Source: Pleodorina starrii (taxonomy: Eukaryota; Chlorophyta; Chlorophyceae; Chlamydomonadales; Volvocaceae). From it: a DNA stretch of 64,000 nt. Below are positions 47,201 to 60,400 of the stretch, piece by piece (positions within the stretch are counted from its first letter, which is position 1; every line of letters begins with the position of its first letter). Location of the stretch: contig BRXU01000003.1 of assembly GCA_030267565.1 (NCBI GenBank), positions 5,121,001 to 5,185,000 on the forward strand, read 5' to 3'. The notes beneath the pieces were generated by a model. It did not search any database. It saw only the letters and a program-made list of their open reading frames with translations, and was not told the origin of the DNA. A program made the position numbers and the translations under genes.

Positions 47201-50200
47201 CAGCGGGGGCAGCAGCACCAGCCGGGGGCTTGGCGACAGCGGCGGCGGCGGCGCGAGCGGCGGCGGCGGCGGGGCCGGCGGCGGGGCTGGCGGCGGTGGC
47301 GGTGGCGGCGGCCTGCTTCTGCCGCCGCCGCCGCCGCCGCAAGAAGTGTATAGATCCGAGTCCGATTGTTCTTCGAGTACGACCGGAGCGTCGACGCTGC
47401 GCCGCGCCGCCATGGCTCCTACGCCGCTGCCGCCGCCGCCGCGGCAGCAGCAGCCGGTGGCGGGCCCAGCAGGCAGTGGCAGCGGCGCTGCCGCCGCCGC
47501 CAGGCGGCGCACGGAGCCGCACGACCCCCGGCCGCCGTCAGCATCGGCGGCGGCGGCCATCAGGGTCCAGATATCCACGATCGACTCGGCGACGGGTGTC
47601 GACGCCGCCGCCGCCGCCGGTGCCAGGGCCGACCGCGGCCGCTCGGCGGCGACGACGGAGGCTGAGCTGGCGTTCACTGGCTGCACGGGGGTACTGGCCG
47701 ATTCCGCTGCCCGCTTGGCCTGGCCGCCGCTGCCGGCGGTGACGCTGCCCCAGGCCATTCCCCGCGCCGTCGCCGCCGCCGCCGCCGCCGCCGCTGCTGC
47801 TGCCCCCGCCCGGAAGGACGGCTGCGAGCGCGGCTGCACCCTCGCGGGGTTGCCGCTGCCCCAGAAGAAGCTGCTGCCGGCGCCGCGGCCCGCAGCAGCC
47901 CCCGCAGCCGCCGCCGTAGCCAGCGCCTCCTTCGCCGCTGGCTGTCGGCCCCACGGGGCGTCGGCGGCTAATGGTCGCAATGGGGCGGTCAGGTTGAGGC
48001 TTTGCTTCAGGTAGTGGTCGGTTCTTTGCGGCTCCAGCAGCCTGACCTCCACCGCCTCGGGTCGCTGCCAGAAGCCGCGCTGAGGAGGGAAGGGACCGGT
48101 GGTGGGTGTGATTGCGGTTGTGGTTGCGGTTGTGGTTGCGGTTCGGTCGGTGGGTGGGTGGGCCGGTGGGTGGGTGGGTCGGTGGGTCGGTGGGTCGGTG
48201 GATGGGTGGGTGGGTCGGTGGGTCGGTGGATGGGTGGGTGGGTCGGTGGGTCGGTGGGTGAGGGCCAACTCCCGCGCTCTTCAGCTGAGGCTCGCTGCCA
48301 CGCCCCCGCCCCCCGCTCTCAACGTCCACTCCACACACTTGTGAAGGTACAGTAACTTCTCACCTCCGCGAGGCGCAGCCAGCGCCTCAACCGACCCTCG
48401 GGTCGGCCACCCGGCGGTGGCGGCGGCGGCGGCGCTCGCACGTACGACAGTCCCAGCAGGTCGGCGGCGCCGTACAGGCGGCACAGCAGCAGCAATACCG
48501 CCGCCACGAACGCCGCAAGCAGCAGCAGCAGTACCACGCCGACGACGACGGCGGGCGGCGCGGCGGCCGCGATGCCGTACGACGTCAGTGTGCCGGCGGC
48601 GCCGGCGAGGGACGTGGCGAAGAAGAGGAGAACAAAGACCTCCGGAAAGGGGAAGACCAACAGGTCCGGGAGACCTGGCGGCGGCCGCCGAGGCGGCGGC
48701 GGCGAAGCCGCCGCCGCCGCCGGCGGCGCCGCTGGCGCCAGCGGCGCCAGCGGCGGCGGTGGCGGCGGAGCCGGCACCAGCGGTGCCGTCGGCGGTGGCG
48801 GCGGCGGCGGAGCCTTGCCCTGCGCCGCCGCCGCCGCCGCCGCCGCTTCGGGGCGGCGGCGGATGCGCCGCCTGACGGCGGCGAGCAGCAGTACGAGCGC
48901 CAGGTGGAGGGCGGCGACGGCGGCGATAGCGATGACCACGTTGAGCGCCTGTGAGAAAGCGAGCTGCTCCAGGGGGGAGGGCAGGTGGAGGGAGCGCAGG
49001 GTGTCGAACTGGAGGTTGAGCCTGGGGGGAGGGGCAGGGGGAGGAAAAGGTCGGGGCGAGGGGCGAGGGGCGAAGGGCAAGGGTCAGTGAAAGCGACAGG
49101 CGCAGCGATGGACTGGCTTTCCTTGGCCTGGAACACAAATGCCAAGTACTACAAGGCAGTTGTCGTACTTGGGATCCGGTCACGTACCACGACAGTTGGT
49201 CGTTGGTTTCCTGGTATCCCGCGCTGGTGTTGGCCGCCGCTCCGGCTGTGAGTGCGAAGAACTGCATGTGGCCGACAAAGGCGAGGGCGGCGCCGGCGCC
49301 CGCGGCGCCGGCGGCGCCGGCGGAGGGCACGCCGGCGGCGACGACGGCGCCGCCGGCGCTACCGGCCGCCGCCGCCGCCGCCGCCGTCGCGGCGGCCGAC
49401 GCCACCATGGCCGCCGTCACCGTCGAGCCCAGGGTCACGCCAACCACCGAGGCGGTTACGGCGGTTACGGCGGTTGGGTTGGTTGCGATCTTGAAGAACG
49501 CCGGCGGCGTGCGGGAGTTGGCTTTCTCGGGCTTGGCAGGCTCAGGGCTTGGTGAGGATTGAGGTGATGATGGCGATGGCGGCGGCGGCGGCGGCGATGG
49601 CGGTGGCGGCGAGGAGGCGGGCTCCGGACTCGGCGGCGGCAGCGGCGGCGGCGGCGACGGCGACGGCGGCGACGGCGACGGCGGCAGAGGCGCGGGAAGC
49701 AGCGGCGTGTTGAACGGACTCTCCCCTGCAGAAGGCGTCGGATGGGTCAACGAGAGAGAGAGAGGGGGTTTGGGACTTTGGGTAACCCGGGAAAGGGCCA
49801 GGGAGGGAGGACGACAAGGCGTTGGCGCTCGGTCGGTGCGGCACCGGAAGACGCAACTGCCGCTCCAGGGAAAGCAGCGGCAAGGCCGCCCTGCACCAGC
49901 CTCCTCCACTCCCAAAACCTTATCAAAACCTCCAAAACCCTAAAACCCTAAAGCCGCGCCCACTCGCTCACCAAATGCCTGCAGCTCGCACAGCGTCAGT
50001 GCCGCCCCCGCCACCGGCTTCCGCACCGCCAGGTACCTGCCCACCGCGGGGGGCTGTAGCAGGAAGGTGGCCCAGGCGCCTGGCTGGGGCAGACTCAGAC
50101 CGGTTAAAACGGCGGGGTTGCTGGTCGCGACCTGGGGGGGGAGGTCCAGAAGTCAACGGTCAAAGAAGGAGTTGAAGAAGAGGTGCGGTACGGTAATGCA

Positions 50201-51444
50201 AGTTGGAGAGGCGCGACGATAGGGGTTTGAGAGAGGGCGGGCGGGAGGGCGGGCGGGGGGGGAGGGCGGGGGGGAGGGATGGAGGGATGGAGGGATGGTG
50301 AAATACGGTAATGATGGCTACACAGAAAGTATAATTCCAAATCCATGCCGTACACCTCACCGTGCTGTTGCCCAGCAGCACATCCACTCCCTCCAGCTCG
50401 TCCGCAAGATCCGGATCCGAGACCTTGAGCAGATCCACGCGATCCACCCGCGCCGCGGATCCAAGATCCACCAGCAGCCACGGTTCCAGCCCCGTCGCCC
50501 GCGCGCAGCTTGCCGCCGCCGTACTGTCGTACCCGTCCACCGCCAGCGGCGCCAGCTCGCCGGTGCGTGTCCTGCCGGTAGCGTCCGTGTACGACCCCAC
50601 CGTCCTCACCATGTCGTACACGTACGGATACGACATGGGCTTGGACGAGAGCAGCGCGTTGGCGCCGGCGGCGACGGCGGCGGCGTCGGCGATGACGACG
50701 ACCTGCGCCAGCGCCAGCGACCGTACGGCACCGGGCTGGCGGAGGACGAGCTGCCGCGCGGCGGCGCCGCCAAGCGGGTAGCGGCCCGTCGCGCCGGCGG
50801 CGAGGCTGAGTCCGGAATGTACGGCAACGCCCTCAGCGCCGTTAACGACTGTGTAGTTGGTGAGCGCGATCTCGAAATTCTGTGTGTGAATAGGGAACCA
50901 ACCGGGGCTTGGTTTGTTAGGTGGTACAAATTTATGAAGCCGCAGCGATGGTTTCGGAGCGGGTGTCACATCATACCTCCTCGCATTGCATGTCTTAGGG
51001 TGTCCACATTAACCCCAAACCCCCACCCCCCTCACCTCCAATCCCAACCCATCCGGCGCCTCCGGATGCGCCGTCACCTCCACAAACCCCAGCGGCAACG
51101 CCGACCCCAGGTCAACAGACCACCAGGGATCCGCCTCCGCTGAGCTGACGGAGCCAAAGTACGGCCCGCTGCCGGCGGCGGCGGCGGCGGTGGTGCCGTT
51201 GGCGGCGGCGGCGGCGTCGACGGCGGCCTGGCTGAAAAAGCCGTTAACGGCGTTGGCGCTGCCGCCAGGTCCGGCGGTGACGCCGCCAGCCTGGTTGGTG
51301 GAGCGTACGGCACTGGCGAGGACCTGTGGGGGGTGGGGGTGGGGTGACGGGGGGAAGGAGGGGGGGAGAGGTGCCGGGTCATGCGGGGTGTGGGGTTGGT
51401 GTGATGAGGCGCCGGGGCAGACGGTTAAAGAAAAACCCAGCCAC

Positions 51445-51479
<35 letters not shown>

Positions 51480-54400
51480 ACACACACTCGCACACAACAC
51501 ACCAAGGGAGATTTCCCCCCGATCCCCCTTTTTCTGTGTGAGAGAGATAGTGGCAGAGAATAAACCTGATGGCCATGCCATGACAAGTACGGTAACCAAC
51601 CATCCATCCTTCCGCCCCTGGAGCTCAAACCCACCTGAGTGCCCGGGTCGGTGAGGTAGGCCTCCAGGGTGGTGCCGCTAGGTAGGCCGTACGACACCGT
51701 ACGACTGACGACAACGTACTGCCCGTACGCGCCACCGCAGCCGTACACGTGGCGCGAGAGGCCGAGCGCAATGGTGACGTCGTACGCGCAGTACGAGCCG
51801 GGGCTGCCGGCGGACGAGTTGGAAACGGAGACCTGCGCGGCGGGGAGGGCCGTACACACCGTACAATACCGCAAGTGCGTACGTTGAACGTACACGGTAC
51901 ACAGTACACACACCGCGGGGCGGGGCGGGAGGCGTTGAGCGGTCAAGTCGCGGTTAAGGGGCCACATGACAGACCAGCAACCACACGCGGGTGGCACGGA
52001 CATTTGCCCTACCCGCCCCTCTCAGCTCCCCTGTCCCCTGTCCCCTGTCCCCTAACCAATCGCTCGTGGAGGGGAGGGGAGGGAAGGGCTAAAAATGAAG
52101 GGAGGGGTGAAGGCCTGCCAGGCGGCGCTACAGGCAGTACCCCTTTAAAACCGCAAAAACCCTAAAACCTACCACAAGGTTTCCCAGCTCCGCCAGCGAC
52201 CCGCTGTATGACACCGGCACCACCACCACCGCCACCTCCACCGCCCGGGGCAGGCCCAAGTCGAGGGCCAGGGAGGCGGGACCCGAGGGGGTGGTGGAGG
52301 TGGAGGTGGAGGGAGGCGGGTAGGGGAGCGGGGGCGGGAGGGGCGAGGGAGAGGAAGCGGGAGAGGAGGGGCTGGGCAGCTCTGGTGGCGGCGAGGAGGG
52401 CGGCGGCAGAAAGCCCTGCAGCAGCGAGCGGCCGCCGCCACCGCCGCCACCGCTGCCGGGGCTGCCGCGGCGGCCGCGGCGCAGCGGCGGTTGAAGGAGC
52501 TGAGGAGGCATGACGGCACTGGATGGGGCTGTGGTAGAGGCGGTAGAGATGGGGGAGATGGAGGAGAAGGGGGCAACAGCGGCGGAGGCGGCGGCGGAGG
52601 CGGAGCTGCCCTGGGCTTGCAGGCGGCGGCGCAGGGCGGTCGAGCTGGGGGTTGAGTTGACCGCCTGTGTGGGGCGAAAGGGGCGAAAAGGGGGGAAAGG
52701 GCGAAAAGGGGGGAAGCCTCAGTCCCAGCCCGGCACCGACGCGTGCCTCAAGCGGGGGGGAAAAGGAAATCCACCTCGAAGTGACCCACGGGTCATCAGT
52801 CAACCCAAGCCAAGTCAATGCGCGGCGGCCCCCCCCCTAAAGAGGCACACAATCGACGCTTTGGCCCCATCGCCAACTTGACCACCTGCGTCCGTACCAT
52901 ATCGTTCCGTACTCACCGTCGTACTACTTGCCGTACCGACGTCCAGAGGCAGGCTGCCCACCGCCGCCGCCACCCGCCCCGACGCCCTCAAAAGCGTCAC
53001 CCCCGCCCGCGCGCCGCCGGCGCCGCCGCCGTCGGCGGCGCCGTACACCCAGACCTGACACAACCCCAGCGCCACGTCTGGTGTCGTACTGGTTACCATC
53101 AACACCCGCCCCACGGCGGCGGCGGTTCCGGAGCCGTTGACAGCGGTTCCGGAGCTGCCGTTGGCAGGTTGCGCGGCGGTGATGGCGGCGGCGGCGGGGT
53201 AGACGCGCGTGATGCCGCCCGGGAGGAGGTACAGAAGGGTGCCTCCGGGGAGGGCGGTTCCGGAGCCGGGGGCTGGGGTGGCGACGGCGCCGGCGCCGCC
53301 TCCGCCGCCGCCACCGGCGGCGGCTGTGTCGTTGAGTATGGTGATGTTGACGATGGTGGTGGACGGGGTTTCGGAGCCCGAGGTGGCTAGGATCTGATAC
53401 GGCACTCGGAATGGTGTAGGGGGCGTGGGGGCGTGGGGTTAATGAAAACGGGGCAGGGGGCGGGTGCGGAGGGTGTATGTGCGTATCCGACACGGAGGAT
53501 GGGCGGCGCAAGGCGGGGCGGGGCGGGGCGTGGCGAGGCAAACACCCTTACCTTTCCCTGTCCCTTGCCTATTGAGCGCGGAAAACCGTACAGGGGACCC
53601 CACTCCATCCCAACCTAACCCATACCCCTGCCCCCATGTCTGCCCTTATTTCCTACCTCCCCGTCGTCCCCCCGCCCCCCACACACACGGCACATACACC
53701 CTCCCCTCCATCTCGCCTCCGGAGCCCCCTCTCCCTCCCAACCACACACTCACGCATGTGGATAACCCCATCCCCCGGCCCCCTCCTCACACACAAACAC
53801 ATACACACACATACACACACGCACTCACCTCCACCAGTGTTACCTCGGTGACTGCCCCCAGATCCACAAACCAGGAGGCGTAACCACCACCGCCCGCAGG
53901 AGCCGCCGCAACCACGCACCGGTCGGCCTCCGAAACCAAGGTGGTTGTAGCGGTGGTTGTTGCGCTGGTTGAGGTCTTGTAGTTGGGGTTGCGGAGCGCG
54001 CGGGTGGCGTTGGCGGCCGACCAGCCGCCGCCAGCACCGCCGCCGGCGCCGTCGGTAGCGGCGGCGTATCGGTCAAGGGAGGAGAGGTAGAAGGCGGATG
54101 GGGAGAGGGCGGTGGAGACCGAAGGGGAGACGTCGGCATCTGAGAGGGGGAAGGGGAGCGTGGCGGGTCGCGTGGGGAGTGAGAGGGGGAGTGAGCGGGG
54201 GGACAGAGACTGGCCGTCAGTTCGCCCACCTGGACATCAATGCGTCCGCTTTGGGATGCTAGAAAGGCTTCAAGTGCTCTCATCTCTCGAAGCCTTGTGA
54301 CGAATGTTTTTTAGGTTTTACCCCCCGAAACAAATGCATTGTTGTGGTACCGGTATTGCACCGTGCTGTGCTGCAATGTGCTGTGGTGTTAGGGCTCTGC

Positions 54401-57400
54401 AGCCCCGGAGGCACCTCACCCAACCCAACCCATGCCCCCGCAACCCAACTCCAGCCCTCACCCCCCCCCACCCCCGAAAGGCTCACCAGCAGCCACCGCC
54501 GCCACGTGCACCTCCACCTCACACAGCGGCGGCAGCGCCAGGGTGGCAGTGCCGTCGGCTGCCGTACGAACCACCGCAACCACCACGTACGACCCAGTGT
54601 AGCCGCAGTGGTAGCGCCTGAAAGCACACACACACATACATACACGAGGTTGTTCATGAGAGGGGCACGCACCCCCAACCATGTAACAAACACACACATA
54701 CACACGAGGTAAACAACAATGGTGGCGCAAATGCTCCACCATTTGGATCACACACCATACAAACCACACCGTGGGATAATGTGGGTGATGCCGATGTGCC
54801 ACACCGGCAAAGTGGCTATACGGCTTCGTACCGTACAGTACGGCAAGTACTGATGATGATCGCGGCGCTCTCCCGCCCTCCATGACATGAGACCCACCGT
54901 ACATGCTCCCCACTGCCGTACAGGTCCGTGGCGGTCTCCAGCCCCGTGAAGAGACCCGCAGAGGCGGCGCAGGCGGGGTTCTCCGTGCCAGACGAGTACG
55001 GCGAGTAGTTGCCTAGCCGTACATCCAGGCCGTACGTGTACTTGAAACTGGAGGCGGACGAGTTGCCAACGCCGCCGATGTCAGCGGCCGCCGTCGTGTT
55101 CGTGGCGTTGTTGTTGTTGCTGTCGGTTGCGTTGGCGGTTGTGGTGGTTGCGTTGGCGGTTGTGGTGGTTGTGGTGGTGTTCTCGGCAGCCGCGGCAAAG
55201 GCGGCGGCTAGGTCGTCGAAGTGTCCGGGGAAGTGGAGCTGTGGGGGCCCCGCAGGACGGCAGGAGTAGAGGGAAACAACGAGGCGGAGGCAAGAGACGG
55301 AGCGGTAACCCCCGTTTGCGGGGGATGGGAACAAAGGCAGCGCCAACGGTCAAAGTCGGGACAGGCTGGCAGACAAAGGTGGAAGGACCCAACTATTCAA
55401 ACAACTAGAGCGGCGATAGGGAGATGATAGCGGTGAAGATGCAAATGTGTGAGGAGGGGGGAGGAGGCCGCCAGGGTGGGGATTTGTTATTATTATTATT
55501 GTTACACCGAGCACGCTCTGGCGTGGTTTAAGGGGACGGGGGCCTGCCGCCGGGACTCTGGCATTTGCTTTATATAGCGAGCCGACCAGCCGCCACCAGT
55601 TGTGGTCCAATCCGCACGACACCTGTACGACGATGGTGGGGATTTGATGATGCGGTCTTGCGGTGTGCAGCAGCCCGACCGACCCAGCCACCCAGCTACC
55701 CACCCACCCACCCAGCCAGCCACGTACCGTGATGTGCTGTACCCAGAAGCGGCCCCCAAGATCAATCCCCAGCCAGGGGCTCCCCCCCGGACTGGCGGTG
55801 CTGCTGTACGAGGCGGCGGCCACGATGCAGGTACGGCCCAGCGGCGCCGCCGGGTCGCCTCCCAACGCAGCAGTGCTCAGGCGGGTGGGGGTGACGCCGT
55901 CGACCAGCAGGCCTGTGAGCAGGGAGGGAGGGCCGGAGGAGGGAAGGCGGAAAGGCCAAGTTCGATGCCTTCTGTTTCTGGCTGGTGGATTGGTTTGTTG
56001 GTTGGTTCGTTGGGTTGTGGTGTTTGGGGGTGTGGGCTTGGGATCATGATGCCTGTGTTGTGTATGACCGGAGGAACTGGAGAATGTGCTCCGCAGGTGT
56101 GGGCGGGGGTGGGGCTGGCGGCCGGGGTAGGGACGAGCGGGCCGGCGGGCGGGAGGCAATGGTGGCGGTCACCACCAGAAGGCATCCAAAGGGCTGGCCA
56201 CCTAGGCAACCAAAAGTTTTCAGCATCAACCGAGAGCTGTGCAAATCCCTTTGGAATTTGATGCCGTGGCCACTCGTGCATTTTTCACACTTCGTGGGTG
56301 TGTACCGGGGTTCACCGATTTTGGCATGTCTGTAAATCGCTCGATCGCTTGGTCGCCGACGAAGGAATCCGAAGGTTGCCGGTTCGAATCTCGGTCGACC
56401 AATGTTAACATTAACCAGAGGGCGCCAGTTCAAATCCTGCGCGACCCTATTTTTAATTAATATGTATTTCTCAAAAGACCAGGAGCCTGTTACTGCTTTG
56501 TTAGTAACAGCACTGCAGCAACGACGCGGGAGTGCTGCCCCATGCTCCACGCCCACCGTGCGAGCACATTCCATACCAACTGCTGTTCAACTTCCTGCGG
56601 GACTGCACTGCAGCGAAATGTGAGCAATACGGCTGCCTGACTACCTGGTTGCCTGGCTGCCTGGCTGGCTGGCTGGCTGGCTGGAAAAACGAGGGGTCGG
56701 GAATAGGGAAACCAGACGGGGAAATTTGTGGGGCAGGGGAGGAGGAAGGGGGTGCTGACCAGGAATGGGCCAACGTGGCTCCCCATCACACCGGCTGCAC
56801 GACGTACCCACATGCATGAGGGGTACCCCGCGATGGCGAGATCACAGGGGTGATGCTGGGCAAGAGGTGCAGAGCATGGGGGTACGATGCGGTGGCATTC
56901 ACGCAAGAGCACAGCAGGGGCAGGCAGGGACGGGCAGGCAGGCAGGGGCAGGCAGGGGCAGGCGGGCAGGCACGGGTAGGCAGGGAGGGGCAGGCAGGCA
57001 GGGAGCAGGGGCAGACAGGGTAAGGGGCAGGTGGGGCACGATAGTGCGGGCCACGGCGCCACGAAGCATGGGGTGGGGCGATGGTACGGGAGGGAAACAG
57101 AACAGTAACGGCGGGGCGGAGCATGGGGCGCAGCAGGGTGGAGCGGAGCATGGGGCGAGGCGGAGCGGGGTGGAGTATGGGGCGAGGCGGGGCGGGGTGG
57201 AGCATAGGACGAGGCAAGGCGGGGCGGACCATGGGGCGAGGCAGAGCGCAAAGGTATGTACAGTGGCTGGATGCAAGAGGAACGGATAACAGGGAAGGGG
57301 AGAAAGGTGGATCGCAGGGTAGGGGCACGGGTGAGTCAAACAGAGGGGACAAGCACGGCAGGATGGGAGGGGGGAGAAAAGGGGAACGAGGGCAGGATGG

Positions 57401-60400
57401 GAGGCGACGTGATGTTGGTTCTCGGAGGTGGCATAGGGCAGGGTGTGTCGGGAGGGGAGCAACGAAGAACGAGGGGTCGGAAGTAAGGAAACCAGACGGG
57501 GAAATTTGTGGGGCGGGCGAGGAGGAAGGGGGTGCAGACCGGAGGCGGGCCAACGTGTTGGCTCCCCATCGCACCGGCTGCACGGCCACCCCGTCATGCT
57601 GGGCAACAGGTGCAGAACATGGGGGTACGACGCGGTGGCATTCACGCAAGGGCAGAGCAGGGGCACGCAGGGAAGGGCAGGCAGGCAGGGATGTGGCCGG
57701 CAAAGCGGCGGCAGGGGCAGTCTGTGTCGGAGGCCACTGGAGGTAGTGGGGGCCGGTGCGGGTGGGGGTGAGGGTGGAGGTGGGATGGTGAAGGTGTCGT
57801 GGAGGTGAAAGCGGAGCGGAGCGGGGTGGAGCATGCGGCCAGGTGGGCCGCGGCGCCGTGCAGCATGGGGCGGGGCGGGGCGGACAGGAGCAGGGCGCGG
57901 GGTGGAGCGGGACGGAGCATGGGGTGATGTGGGGCGCGGCGGAGCACGGGGGACGAGACGGACGGCAGGATGGGAGGGGGGAGAAAAGGAGAACGACGGC
58001 AGGATGGGGCGGGTAAAGTGAAAGCGGGAAAAGCGAAAGTGGCGGGCAGAACAGGCATGGGAGCGGAGCACTGCGGAGCATGGGGCGGGGCGACAGAACA
58101 AGGAGTGCAGGGGGCGAGAGAGAGTGGGGCGGAGCATGGGGTACAGCATATATGATAAGTAGAGCATGGGTGGATATATGGCTGGATATAGGGGATGTGG
58201 GCGGCAAAGCGGCGTCAGGGGCAGTCTGTGTCGGAGGCCACTGGAGGTGGTTGGGGCCGGTGCAGCTGGGGGTGAGGGTGGAGGTGGGATGGTCAAGGTG
58301 TCGTGCAGGTGAAAGTCGTGCATGCAAAGGAGCTGGAGGGTGGCAGAGCTGGAGGGGGGGGCACCGAGGCGCGGCGGAGCATGGGGCGAGGTAAAGCGGG
58401 GCGGAGCATGGAGTGAGGCGGGGCAGAGTGGAGCATGGAGCACAGCTGGGCGGAGCATGGAGTGAGGCGACACGGGGCGGAGCAGGGCGGAGCATGGGGC
58501 GGAGCGGGGCGGGGCGGAGCACGCAGCGAGACGGGCCGGGGACGAGGCGGAGCAGCGTGGAACAGCAAAGTGAGGCAGCACATGAGGCGAGGTGGAGCAG
58601 GGCGGAGCATGGGATGAGGTGGAGCGGGGCGGAGCATGGGGTGGGGCGGCGCTCCATGGGGCAGAACTGATGTGGATTATTCACGCACTTCTACGTGGAG
58701 GGCTTGGGGTGGCATTGAGCGACCCCCTGGGGCTTGGGGTGGGCCGGGGCGGGGCGGACCATGGAGCGGGGGGGCAGGGCGGAGCATGGGGAGGTTGGAA
58801 AAACGAGGAGTTGGAAGTAGGAAAACCAGACGGGGAAATTTGTGGGGCAGGCCACTATACTCAATGTGGGTAAGGGAGCGAGCAAAGTGGGAATAATTAG
58901 TGAAGGGGGGATGTGAGGGACGACATGGACATGTGTGGGGGGGTCAGCCATTGGGGCATGGCGAAAAATTGACGTGCGAGCAAAAGTTACCCGGTGAGGG
59001 GGGATGTGGGGGAAGAAATGGAGATGGATGCGGAGGTCAGCCGTTGGGGCACGGCGAAAAATACGACAGGGTGTGTCGGGAGGAGGGGAAGGAGTACTTG
59101 CAGTTTTGGTTTCGCTTTCGATTTCGGTTTCCGTTTCGATTTCGGTTTCGGTTTCGGTTTCGGTTTTAGTTTCGGTTTCAGTTTCGGTTTCGGTTTCGGT
59201 TTCTCTTTCGGTTTCGGTTTCGGTTTCGATTTCGGTTCGGTTTCGGTCTGGGTTTCGGTTGCGGCTTCGGTTTCGGTTTCGGTTGTGGTTGTGGTTGTGC
59301 TTGCGGTTGCAGTTGCGGTTGCAGTTGCGGTTGCCGTTGCGCCGCGAAAGGGATTTGCTAAGCGACCCAAAGGGCGAGCCGAAGGCCAGTTGCCGTACAA
59401 CGGAGAGCTGATGCCGTACAATGTGGATACATATACAATAGATTTTCATTTGCATCATAAGTCACCATGGTGTAGTGGAATCACGTCTGTCTCACACACA
59501 GGAGGTCCCCAGATCGAAACTGGGTGGTGACATATGTTCACATTTCTCATGATGAACTATTTATTTGGTTCGTCTGCAATGTACATCAACACCATAGGCC
59601 CCTTTACCAACCGCCCTACTGGTTTGACAGCGATATACAACAACGCAACAGGCCCCATCACCAATCGCCAACCGCTTCTCACCCGCCACGGACTTGTTGG
59701 TGGCGGTCGCCAGTCCCGGCGTCAGCGAGTCAAGGTAGTCGGCGCCCGCCGTCACAGGCTTGTGTACTGAAATTTTGTACGAACCGTACGACAGTGGTAC
59801 GGACGCGTAAATATCCAACTCGCACAGTCGTAGGTAGCCGTAATAGCCTGTTCGGAGGAGCCGGGGGATTCGGGGTGTGCGCGTGGACAGGGGGAGGGAT
59901 GTGTGGGTTTTACTTGGAGGGATCCCGTACGTCGGCCAAGGCCTGTGAACAATGTGTGCTGCAACAATGGGGCGAAAAGGGGCAAAAAGGATATCGTCCT
60001 GTCTGTCTGCGACAGGACCGGGCCGGGCGTGTATACCGGATGTGTGTGTAGGACCGGGAAGGTGGGGTTGGAATGCTGTTGGGTGAGAGCGTGCAATCCC
60101 ATCCCACCCCGTCCGACCCCACCCCCATCCCACCCCCACCCCGGCCCACCAACCCTACCCGGGTCCGACCCACCCTGTACGGCAATGGTGACGTATCGTC
60201 CGCTAAATCCGCTGCAATTGTACACCCCCGTTGCCCCGGGGGGCAGACTGAGGCCCGAGGCGCAAACCACGGCCTGGGAGGCCACTGGGTCGATCTGTGT
60301 GTGGAGACAGTGTGTGTTGTTTGTTATTGGTTCCCGGTGGGGGCCGGACCCGACTCAATAGATGGGGGCAGAGGGGGCGGTAGGAATAGAAAAAAAGCAG

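Larger units (their letters stand above)
55913..59682. other. 3.77-kb intron of the giant gene filled with repeats and tRNA-like sequence
   Basis: The flanking exons 59683-59847 and 55728-55912 join in frame (NKSVAG|LLVDGV, phase 1), so this whole block is one intron, several times longer than its neighbours. From low to high coordinates it holds a tRNA-like element (56.3-56.45 kb), a mosaic of G-rich duplicated segments (56.6-59.06 kb), a GGTTTC hexamer array (59.1-59.34 kb) and a tRNA-Val-like gene (59,461-59,532). A 632-codon and a 560-codon open frame on the minus strand are products of the GC-rich repeats. Confidence 0.8.

Noticed and set aside
56226..56411. A minus-strand frame reading DRDSNRQPSDS
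   Set aside because: This is the tell-tale translation of a tRNA-derived element, not a protein gene.
56786..58684. Minus-strand frames of 632 and 560 codons rich in Ala, Pro, Cys and His
   Set aside because: They are the C-rich complement of duplicated GGAGCATGGGGCG-type repeats inside an intron; there is no domain and the composition follows the repeat.
58987..59458. Frames coding Thr/Glu/Lys or Phe/Ser/Val hexamer-like repeats
   Set aside because: They arise from the GGTTTC microsatellite; every frame on both strands is open there.
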